NCBI GenBank assembly: GCA_007126095.1
Contig: SLBZ01000031.1
Span: 1 to 64,000 of the forward strand
Origin: Aquisalimonas sp.
Lineage (GTDB): Bacteria; Pseudomonadota; Gammaproteobacteria; Nitrococcales; Aquisalimonadaceae
Length of the DNA stretch: 64,000 nt
Direction: 5' to 3'
The notes below the pieces were generated by a model. It was not told where the DNA came from. It saw only the letters and a list, made by a program, of their open reading frames with translations, and made no database searches. Positions within the stretch are counted from its first letter, which is position 1. Each line of letters starts with the position of its first letter. The translations under genes were made by a program, and so were the position numbers. Shown piece after piece: positions 57,010-64,000 of this stretch.

Positions 57010-58770
57010 ATGCTGTCGATGACCAACCCGTTCACGACGCAGGCCTGGGGCATCTACGGACGACTGCTCGGTTACGTGGGACCGTACTGGAAGCTCGGCT
57101 CGCTGGCCGTGGTCGCCATGGTGATCGGGGCAGCCTCCCAGGCGGCGTTCGCCGGGATCATCCAGTACATGGTCGACGAGAGCTTCATCGAGCAGGATGA
57201 TCTGGCCCGGCAGCTTGTGCCGCTGGCGTTGATCGTGCTGTTTCTGATCCACGGTACCGCCCATTTCGTGTCCGACTACGGTATCGCGTGGGTCGGCCGC
57301 TATGTGGTCAAGGACATGCGCCAGAATGTGTTCGACCACTACCTCTGCCTGCCGGCGCGCTTCTTCGATCACAGCTCGCCCGGCATGCTTCTGGCCAAGC
57401 TGACCTACGACATCGAGCAGGTGGCGCGGGCGGCGTCCCACGCCGTGGTTGTCTTCATCCGGGACTTCTTCACCGTCATCTTCCTGGTCGGCTACATGGT
57501 CTACATCAGCGGCTGGCTGGCTCTGATCTTCTTCGGCCTGGGGCCGGTGCTCTACGGCATCATCAACTACGCCAACAAGCGCTTCCGCAAGACCAGCCGC
57601 CGTATCCAGGGCTCCATCGGCAACGTGGCCCAGATCGCCGAGGACGGCATTCGTGGGCAGACGGAAGTGAAGGTCTTCGGGGGCCACGGCTACGAGTCCG
57701 AGCGCTTCGAGAAGATCAACGAGCGCAACCGCAGTCAGCAGATGCGCTACATCGCCGTGAAGGCGGTCAGCCAGCCGCTGGTCCAGTTTGTGGCGGTGGT
57801 GGCGCTGTCGATCATCCTCTACCTGGCCACCATGGACGTGGTCATGGAGGAGATCACGCCGGGGGCGCTGATCTCCTTCGTCGCCGCCATGATGCTGCTG
57901 ATGCCACCGGTCAAGCGGATCGTGGGCGTCAACGCCGAGATCCAGCGCGGCATCGCGGCAGGCGAGAGCGTATTCGGAATCCTCGATGAACCGCCCGAGG
58001 ACGATCACGGCACTGTGCCCCTGGAGCGCGCCGAAGGGCGGATCCGGTACGACCACGTGTCGTTTGCCTACAATCCGGAAGACGGTGACGTCCTCAGTGA
58101 CGTCACGCTCGACATCGAACCCGGTCAGACGGTCGCCCTGGTGGGGCGCTCGGGCAGTGGGAAGACCACACTGGCGAGCCTTCTGCCGCGCTTCTATGAG
58201 CCGACGGCGGGCCGGATTCTTCTGGATGGCCGGCCGATCAGGGATTATCCGCTGCGCGACCTCCGTCAGCAGATGGCGCTGGTGGGGCAGCAGGTGGTGC
58301 TGTTCAACGACACGCTTGCCAACAACATCAGCTACGGCATGCCGACGCCTCCAGGCGACGAGGAGATCCGCGCCGCTGCCCGCGCGGCCAACGCGGAGGA
58401 GTTCATCGACAAGCTTCCGAATGGCTTCGAGACACTGGTCGGAGAGAACGGCGTGCTGCTCTCCGGCGGGCAGCGGCAGCGTGTGGCGATTGCCAGGGCG
58501 CTTCTGAAGAATGCGCCGATCCTGATACTGGACGAGGCCACATCGGCTCTCGACTCCGAGTCGGAGCAGCAGATTCAGTCCGCCTTGGATGAACTGATGA
58601 CCGGCCGCACGACCCTGGTCATCGCACACAGGCTCTCGACCATCGAGGATGCTGACCGCATCGTGGTGCTGGATCAGGGGCGAATCGTCGAGTCCGGCAC
58701 GCACCGGGAGCTGATCCAGCATGAAGGCCACTACGCCGCCCTGCACCGGATCCAGTTCAGTGAGGAGTAA
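57010..58770 (+). CDS. msbA: Lipid A export ABC transporter MsbA
   Basis: A 586-residue half-transporter: six-helix membrane domain (about 1-330) and ABC ATPase with Walker A GRSGSGKTT, signature LSGGQRQRVAIARAL and Walker B ILILDEATSALD. It flips core-lipid A across the inner membrane. A six-base gap from exbD and coupling with lpxK downstream support the MsbA assignment rather than a drug exporter. Confidence 0.95.
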   Translation: MLSMTNPFTTQAWGIYGRLLGYVGPYWKLGSLAVVAMVIGAASQAAFAGIIQYMVDESFIEQDDLARQLVPLALIVLFLIHGTAHFVSDYGIAWVGRYVVKDMRQNVFDHYLCLPARFFDHSSPGMLLAKLTYDIEQVARAASHAVVVFIRDFFTVIFLVGYMVYISGWLALIFFGLGPVLYGIINYANKRFRKTSRRIQGSIGNVAQIAEDGIRGQTEVKVFGGHGYESERFEKINERNRSQQMRYIAVKAVSQPLVQFVAVVALSIILYLATMDVVMEEITPGALISFVAAMMLLMPPVKRIVGVNAEIQRGIAAGESVFGILDEPPEDDHGTVPLERAEGRIRYDHVSFAYNPEDGDVLSDVTLDIEPGQTVALVGRSGSGKTTLASLLPRFYEPTAGRILLDGRPIRDYPLRDLRQQMALVGQQVVLFNDTLANNISYGMPTPPGDEEIRAAARAANAEEFIDKLPNGFETLVGENGVLLSGGQRQRVAIARALLKNAPILILDEATSALDSESEQQIQSALDELMTGRTTLVIAHRLSTIEDADRIVVLDQGRIVESGTHRELIQHEGHYAALHRIQFSEE

Positions 58771-58829
58771 CGTGTGATGCCGATTCGCCACACCGGGCGT
58801 GTCCGTCATTGCTACCAACGGGGGAACGC

Positions 58830-59849
58830 ATGACGGGGTTTCCGCAGTTCTGGCTCCGCAATACGCCCAAGTCGCTGGTACTGCTGCCCGCATCCTGGCT
58901 TTACCGGATCGTGGCGTTCGCTCGACGCAGCGCTTATCGCTGGGGGGTTCTTGGCCGGGAGCGTGTGGGTGTACCGGTACTGGTCATCGGCAACATCTTC
59001 GTCGGTGGCACCGGCAAGACGCCACTGGTGTTGTGGATGGTCCGCTATCTGCGGTCCATGGGGAAGCGCCCCGGCATCATCACCCGCGGTTACGGCGGGC
59101 AAGCGAAAGAGTGGCCGCAGGTCGTCCACGAAGACAGCGACCCTCTGGACGTGGGCGATGAACCGGTGCTGCTTGCCCAGCGTGGTAGCTGTCCGGTGGT
59201 GGCAAGCCCCGACCGCGTGGATGCGGCCCGGACCCTGGTGGAAGAGTTCGGCTGTGACGTGGTGGTGTCGGACGACGGGCTTCAGCACTACCGCCTCATG
59301 CGGGATATGGAGGTGGTCGTCATCGACGCGGCCCGTGGGCTGGGCAACGGCCACTGTCTGCCGGCGGGCCCCCTGCGGGAGCCACGCAGCCGGCTGCGGA
59401 CCGTAGACTTGCTGGTGGCCAACGGCGGCCCGTCGTGGCTGACCCCTTATTACTTCACCCTGCGCCTGAACCAGGCGGTCGGGGTCACCGATGGCGAGCG
59501 TTCCCGCAGCCTGACGGAGTTTGCAGGCGAGCAGGCGCACGCCATTGCGGGTATCGGCAACCCCGATCGCTTCTTTGCGGCGCTTGGCCGTTACGGCATC
59601 GAGGTGATCCAGCATCCGTTCGCCGATCACTACCCGTTTGCGGAGAAGGACATTACCTTCGATGACGACCTGCCGGTTCTCATGACCGAGAAGGATGCGG
59701 TGAAGTGTCGTCCCCATGCGGGTGAGCGGCATTGGGCCGTGCCGGCGGAGACGGTTCTCACGGCGGAGACCGAGCGTGCCATGAAGGCGCGCGTGCGTGC
59801 TGCGCTGGAGCGGTTTCAGTCGGGCAGGAAGAGGCGGTTCGGGGCATGA
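58830..59849 (+). CDS. lpxK: Tetraacyldisaccharide 4'-kinase LpxK
   Basis: A 339-residue membrane-associated kinase phosphorylating the lipid A precursor. The P-loop is in [27 protein letters not shown] and TEKDAVKC are family marks. A basic N-terminal helix (about 15-33) anchors it. ATG at 58830 has GGGGGAA upstream. kdsB overlaps its stop (ATGA). Confidence 0.95.
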   Translation: MTGFPQFWLRNTPKSLVLLPASWLYRIVAFARRSAYRWGVLGRERVGVPVLVIGNIFVGGTGKTPLVLWMVRYLRSMGKRPGIITRGYGGQAKEWPQVVHEDSDPLDVGDEPVLLAQRGSCPVVASPDRVDAARTLVEEFGCDVVVSDDGLQHYRLMRDMEVVVIDAARGLGNGHCLPAGPLREPRSRLRTVDLLVANGGPSWLTPYYFTLRLNQAVGVTDGERSRSLTEFAGEQAHAIAGIGNPDRFFAALGRYGIEVIQHPFADHYPFAEKDITFDDDLPVLMTEKDAVKCRPHAGERHWAVPAETVLTAETERAMKARVRAALERFQSGRKRRFGA

Positions 59850-60619
59850 GTTTCGTCGTGGTCATCCCGGCGCGTTACGCGTCCACCCGGTTCCCGGGCA
59901 AGCCGCTGGCGGATCTCGCCGGTTGGCCGATGGTCAGGCACGTGGTGGAGCGTGGCAGGGAGAGCGGGGCAGAGCGGGTCATTGTCGCCACGGACGATGC
60001 GCGGATCGAATCGACCTGTCGCGACCTCGGCGTGGAGGTCGTGCGCACGCGTGCGGATCATCCGTCCGGCACCGACCGGCTTGCCGAGGTGGCCGAGCAG
60101 CTTGGGCTCGATGACCAGGATGTGGTCGTGAACGTGCAGGGCGATGAGCCCCTGATGCCGCCAGCATTCATCCGGCAGGTTGCCGAGGCTCTGACGCAGA
60201 ACCCCGAGACACCGGTGGCGACGCTGGTGACGCCCTTGCAGTCCCTCGATGAGTTGCGCAACCCGAACGTGGTCAAGGCGGTGCGTGATCGCAGTGGACA
60301 CGCACTCTACTTCAGTCGCGCGCCGATCCCGTGGGACCGCGATCACGGCGGCACGCCGGCTGACCTTGCCGGCTGGTGGCGCCACCTCGGCATCTACGCG
60401 TACCGCGCGGCATTCCTGCGCCGTTACCCGGCGCTGGAACCCGCTCCCATTGAAGCGACCGAGTCCTTGGAACAGCTCAGGGTCCTCTGGCACGGTCTGC
60501 GGATCCACGCCGGAGCGGTCAGTGGAGACGCCGGGCCGGGTGTTGATCGCCCGGAGGATCTCGAGCGCGTCAGGCAGCACCTGCTTGATGGCACCGCAAA
60601 GCGCAGCAACGAAGGTTGA
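59846..60619 (+). CDS. kdsB: CMP-Kdo synthetase KdsB
   Basis: A 257-residue cytidylyltransferase activating Kdo with CTP for LPS inner core assembly. [33 protein letters not shown] and [12 protein letters not shown] are diagnostic. ATG at 59846 inside the lpxK stop. The LMW phosphatase gene starts four bases after its stop. Confidence 0.95.
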   Translation: MSFVVVIPARYASTRFPGKPLADLAGWPMVRHVVERGRESGAERVIVATDDARIESTCRDLGVEVVRTRADHPSGTDRLAEVAEQLGLDDQDVVVNVQGDEPLMPPAFIRQVAEALTQNPETPVATLVTPLQSLDELRNPNVVKAVRDRSGHALYFSRAPIPWDRDHGGTPADLAGWWRHLGIYAYRAAFLRRYPALEPAPIEATESLEQLRVLWHGLRIHAGAVSGDAGPGVDRPEDLERVRQHLLDGTAKRSNEG

Positions 60620-60623
60620 GGCA

Positions 60624-61115
60624 ATGAGTGAAGCCAGGCATCTGAAGGTCCTGTTCGTCTGTCTCGGAAACATCTGCCGTTCGCCCTCGGCCGAGGGTGT
60701 CTTCCGGCGTATGCTGGCGGACCAGGGGCTCGATCACGTGGTCGAGACGGATTCGGCGGGAACGCACGCCTACCACGTGGGTAACCCTCCGGATCAGCGC
60801 TCGCAGATTGCGGCCAGAAAACGCGGCGTTGATATTGGCGATCTGCGGGGCCGGCAGGTGAACCGCAGTGACTTCGAGTACTTCGACTATGTACTCGCCA
60901 TGGACCGGAGCAATCTGGAGATTCTGCTCGCGGAGGCCCCTGACCGCTACCGTGGAAAGGTGCAACTGTTTCTGGAGTACGCCAACAGCGCCGACGAGGA
61001 TGAAGTCCCGGATCCTTACTACGGCGGGGACCGCGGGTTCGAGCACGTCCTGGATCTGATCGACGAGGCGTCCTCAGGTCTGCTGACTGAGATCAGGCGG
61101 GCCCACCAGCTGTAG
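60624..61115 (+). CDS. Low-molecular-weight protein tyrosine phosphatase
   Basis: A 163-residue LMW-PTP. The P-loop C-x5-R is in VCLGNICRSPS, and the general acid Asp is in VPDPYYGG. In enterics such enzymes (Wzb/Etp) oppose BY-kinases, but no kinase is here; in this operon context after kdsB the target is unknown. Length and motifs are complete. A hairpin follows immediately. Confidence 0.92.
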   Translation: MSEARHLKVLFVCLGNICRSPSAEGVFRRMLADQGLDHVVETDSAGTHAYHVGNPPDQRSQIAARKRGVDIGDLRGRQVNRSDFEYFDYVLAMDRSNLEILLAEAPDRYRGKVQLFLEYANSADEDEVPDPYYGGDRGFEHVLDLIDEASSGLLTEIRRAHQL

Positions 61116-61143
61116 GCCACGGCCACCCTCGGTGGCCGTGGCC
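61115..61143. terminator. Perfect 13-bp hairpin between convergent genes
   Basis: GGCCACGGCCACC (61115-61127) pairs fully with GGTGGCCGTGGCC (61131-61143), loop CTC. It overlaps the phosphatase stop codon by one base and lies 13 bases from the rne stop. No T-run. Confidence 0.7.
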
Positions 61144-61156
61144 CGTGGGTCTCGGA

Positions 61157-64000
61157 CTAATCGCTTCGACGGGTGGTGTCGGAGTCTTCGGGCCGGGGCG
61201 CCTGCGTGTCCTGCGACGCATCTTCCTCGACCGTGGCCGGCGCTTCTTCCTTCGCCTTGGCAGCCGACGTCTCCCGTTCCTGCTTCTTCTCTTCGACCTT
61301 GGGCGCCTCAGCGGCGTCATCGTCCGCCACATCGTCCCGAGATGCCGCGGTTACGTCCTGAACGGTGTCGTCCGCGGCGGCAGGCTCCGTCACGACGGCC
61401 TCGTCCTGGTCGCCGTCGTCAATCGGGGCGGGTACCGATGTCGGCTCCAACGTCGTGTCGGTGTCTGCAGTCGCGCCATCGCCTACCGTCTCCGCGGCCC
61501 CGTCGGAGGCCGCCGCCGTATCGGGCTGCTCGGCTACAGGGGCTTTGTTCTCGGACTCAGGCGCTTCAACGGCCTCGCTGGAACCCGCGTTGTCGGTATC
61601 AGGGGCGGGCGCCTCAACCGTGGCCGCCGTTGCCGGTGCGGCTTCAGCGGCCTGTGTCGCAGCCGGGATGCGCGGTCGTCCGTCCCGTTGGCGCGGATCA
61701 CGCTTGGTCTGTTTCTCACGCCGTTGCTGCGGTTTCGACTCAGCTTCCGCCTTCGGTTCGTCTGAGCCGGTCTCAGGCGTCGTATCAGCCGTGCCGCTGT
61801 CTTCAGGCGTGGTGCCGGACGCATCATCGGTCTGGTTCTCGCCAGTGCGGCCGCGGCGCCGACCGCGTCCGCCGCGACGACGATTGCCACGGGGTTTGTC
61901 CCCGTCGCCCTCGTCCGGCGTGGCCTGTGCGTTGTCATCGGCGGCAGCAGCGGTGGTCCGGGCTTCATCGTCGTCGGCTGCAGTGGCGACACTCGGCTTG
62001 TCATGCTCGGCCGAGGCACTGATCGCCTTGCCGCTGGACTCCGCTTCGGTCTTCGGGGCATCGCCAGAGGCGTTCCCGACTTCGGTGTCATCGGACTGCT
62101 GCACGTTGCCTTCGCCGTCCTGCGGCGTACCTCCGCCGCGACGCCGGCGCCGGCCACCGCGGCGACCACGACGGCTGCGCCCAGAGCGCTGCTGCTCGTC
62201 ACCGCTCTGCTCGGTTTGCGGGGCCGGCTGCTGGTCCTTCTTCTGTTCCTGATCGGTAGTGGCGGCAGCGTCCTTGGCCGTGCCCGCATCGCCCGGTTTG
62301 GCGGCGCTTTCGGTCTTGGCGGTACTGCCCTTACCGGCGGAGGGCTTCGTCGTGCCCCGCTCGCCGTCACCGGACTGCTGCTGGGACGAACGACCACGGC
62401 GGTTGCGATTCCCGCCACGGCCCCCACCGGCCTGACTCTTCTGTTCGCCCGACTTGCGCTGTTGTCCGCCGCCACCGGTCTTGGCCGCTTTGCCCCGTGT
62501 GCTCTCAGCTTCATCGGCCTGTTGCGCCTGCTGCCCATCGGTGGACGACGGCTGCGGTTCGCCGCCAAAGACGGAGCCAAGCCAGCGGAAGAAGCCGGAC
62601 AGGCCGGAGCCGCTCGCCGGGCCGGTGGGCTGGGAAGGTGCCGTCGGTGTCTTCGGGGCCGTGGGCGTAGACTCCGGTTCCGGGGCGACCGGGGCGGGCG
62701 GCGCCGCGGGCGCGATGGCCCGAACCGCCGGTTCTTCGGCGCGGCGCTTCTCGGCAGTGGAGACCTGATACCCGGTGTCTTTGGTCTCGGAGGCGAGGCG
62801 GTAGCTGATGTCATCGGCGGACCGATCATCGCCACGGATGCGCTCAACGGAGTAGTGCGGGGTTTCCAGGCTGCGGTTGGGAACCAGGATGACCTGCACG
62901 CCGTGGCGCGACTCGATCATGCCAAGCGTGTCCCGCTTCTCGTTGAGCAGGTAGGTGGCCACGTCCACCGGCAACTGCGCCAGAACCTTTGCGGTCTTCT
63001 CCTTCATCGCCTCTTCTTCCACCAACCGCAGCACCGACAGGGACAGCGACTCGACGCCGCGGACCGTGCCCTGGCCGTTGCAGCGCTGGCAGACTTCCTG
63101 ACTGGTCTCGCCCAGGGAGGTGCGCAACCGCTGACGCGACATCTCCAGCAGGCCGAAGCGGGAGATCCGCCCCACCTGCACCCGCGCACGGTCCATCTTC
63201 ACGGCCTCGCGAAGCCGCTGCTCTACGTCGCGCTGGTTGCGGTTGGGGCCCATGTCGATGAAGTCGATGACGATCAGGCCGCCCAGGTCGCGGATACGCA
63301 ACTGCCGGGCGATTTCGTCCGCCGCTTCCAGATTGGTGTTCAGCGCCGTTTCCTCGATGTCGCTGCCCTTGGTAGCGCGCGCCGAGTTGATGTCGATGGA
63401 GATGAGCGCTTCGGTGTGGTCGATGACGATGGCCCCGCCGGACGGCAACTGGACCTGGCGGTCGAACGCCGACTCGATCTGGCTCTCGATCTGATAGCGC
63501 GTAAACAGCGGAACGCTGTCGTCGTAATGCTTCAGCCGGGAGCTGAACTGTGGCATCACCTGCTTCACGAAATCCTGCGCCGTGGCATACACGTCGGCGT
63601 CATCAATGAGAATTTCGCCGGTGTCCGCGCGCAGGTAATCCCGCAGCGCCCGGATGATGACGTTACTTTCCTGATAGATCAGGAACGGGGAAGGGCGCTC
63701 GTCGGCGGCCCCCTTGATCATCTCCCAGAGCTGCAGCAGGTAGTTGAGGTCCCACTGCAGTTCCTCGATGTTCCGGCCAACGCCGGCCGTGCGCACGATG
63801 AGACCCATGCCTTCGGGAGTTTCAAGCTGCCGCAGAGCGTCCCGGATCTCGTCGCGGTCATCACCCTCGATGCGGCGGGAGACGCCGCCGGCCCGCGGGT
63901 TGTTGGGCATGAGGACGAGATAACGTCCGGCGAGGCTGACATAGGTCGTCAGCGCGGCCCCCTTGGTGCCACGCTCTTCTTTATCTACCTGGACAACGAC
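61157..64000 (-). CDS. rne: Ribonuclease E, N-terminus beyond window
   Basis: 947 codons of an endoribonuclease E (start codon outside the window). The visible catalytic part begins [20 protein letters not shown], with DNase I-like motifs ([10 protein letters not shown]) and the zinc-link C-x2-C (CQRCNGQG). The C-terminal half is very low in complexity: Arg-rich blocks ([27 protein letters not shown]) alternate with acidic/Ala/Pro-rich stretches to the end. These are the RNA-binding and degradosome-scaffold regions; no enolase or PNPase site is recognisable by eye. Autoregulation through its 5' UTR, as in E. coli, cannot be judged here. Confidence 0.95.
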   Translation of the reverse strand, partial: VVVQVDKEERGTKGAALTTYVSLAGRYLVLMPNNPRAGGVSRRIEGDDRDEIRDALRQLETPEGMGLIVRTAGVGRNIEELQWDLNYLLQLWEMIKGAADERPSPFLIYQESNVIIRALRDYLRADTGEILIDDADVYATAQDFVKQVMPQFSSRLKHYDDSVPLFTRYQIESQIESAFDRQVQLPSGGAIVIDHTEALISIDINSARATKGSDIEETALNTNLEAADEIARQLRIRDLGGLIVIDFIDMGPNRNQRDVEQRLREAVKMDRARVQVGRISRFGLLEMSRQRLRTSLGETSQEVCQRCNGQGTVRGVESLSLSVLRLVEEEAMKEKTAKVLAQLPVDVATYLLNEKRDTLGMIESRHGVQVILVPNRSLETPHYSVERIRGDDRSADDISYRLASETKDTGYQVSTAEKRRAEEPAVRAIAPAAPPAPVAPEPESTPTAPKTPTAPSQPTGPASGSGLSGFFRWLGSVFGGEPQPSSTDGQQAQQADEAESTRGKAAKTGGGGQQRKSGEQKSQAGGGRGGNRNRRGRSSQQQSGDGERGTTKPSAGKGSTAKTESAAKPGDAGTAKDAAATTDQEQKKDQQPAPQTEQSGDEQQRSGRSRRGRRGGRRRRRGGGTPQDGEGNVQQSDDTEVGNASGDAPKTEAESSGKAISASAEHDKPSVATAADDDEARTTAAAADDNAQATPDEGDGDKPRGNRRRGGRGRRRGRTGENQTDDASGTTPEDSGTADTTPETGSDEPKAEAESKPQQRREKQTKRDPRQRDGRPRIPAATQAAEAAPATAATVEAPAPDTDNAGSSEAVEAPESENKAPVAEQPDTAAASDGAAETVGDGATADTDTTLEPTSVPAPIDDGDQDEAVVTEPAAADDTVQDVTAASRDDVADDDAAEAPKVEEKKQERETSAAKAKEEAPATVEEDASQDTQAPRPEDSDTTRRSD

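Noticed and set aside
57010..58770. Multidrug exporter instead of MsbA
   Set aside because: The exbBD-msbA-lpxK-kdsB order and length fit the lipid A flippase better.
56824..58893. 689-codon minus-strand frame opposite exbD/msbA
   Set aside because: His/Gln/Asp-rich shadow translation; MsbA is intact on the plus strand.

Overview
This window reads as chromosomal DNA of a GC-rich gammaproteobacterium. The evidence is the gene content and order: comEC-exbB-exbD-msbA-lpxK-kdsB, lolC-lolD, mfd with a CsiV-type protein, an Lpp-type lipoprotein, RNase E, and a cysI/DUF934 pair. Several exported proteins are strongly acidic, which fits a moderately halophilic lineage such as Ectothiorhodospiraceae. 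That placement is inference from style and synteny, not a phylogenetic result. Genes are tightly packed, with many ATGA/GTGA stop-start overlaps. I see no rRNA, insertion sequence, CRISPR array or prophage.

Layout. 0-10 kb (+): an alaC-hom-thrC amino-acid operon, a COG4255/RpfE-like gene coupled to recJ, and a large GAF-PAS-GAF-PAS-GGDEF-EAL cyclic-di-GMP protein. 10-23 kb: prc and pepN (-), an MFS transporter with an alpha/beta hydrolase (+), sulfite reductase cysI with DUF934 (-), three poorly known genes including a secreted VWA protein coupled to a membrane coiled-coil protein (-), and pyrD (+). 23.5-29.6 kb: the accessory-looking part. It holds a tRNA-Ser(UGA), a structured leader, and a four-gene run: a secreted Cys-containing protein with an RR-type N-terminus and a CTPGYWK-like domain, a PqqD-like RRE protein, an HprK-related kinase and a minimal nucleotidyltransferase. 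A convergent lipoprotein autotransporter follows; its subtilisin-like passenger appears to have lost the catalytic Asp and His. 29.6-42 kb: housekeeping and envelope genes (NUDIX, FAH-family, two L,D-transpeptidases around an Lpp-like lipoprotein, glutaredoxin-like, dusA, tatD, acyl-CoA ligase, thiD, ispG, a TPR lipoprotein, a TetR regulator, mazG, a small OM barrel). 42-50 kb (-): one run DUF-aguA-aguB-DAHP synthase-mfd-csiV. 50-61 kb: sfsA-lolC-lolD, a DUF2062 gene, then comEC-exbB-exbD-msbA-lpxK-kdsB-LMW-PTP for DNA uptake and lipid A/Kdo assembly. 61-64 kb (-): RNase E, cut by the window end.

Most interesting candidates. The PqqD/HprK-like/nucleotidyltransferase cassette with its secreted partner looks like an uncharacterised protein- or peptide-modification system of the kind named 'HPr-rel-A' in protein-family collections. 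Its enzyme set resembles lasso-peptide kinase/nucleotidyltransferase tailoring modules. Next come the apparent pseudoprotease autotransporter beside it, a ComEC whose beta-lactamase-like domain has lost its metal-binding motif, and the Lpp/L,D-transpeptidase cluster. Functions of the first two are inference; the residues named are read directly from the sequence.
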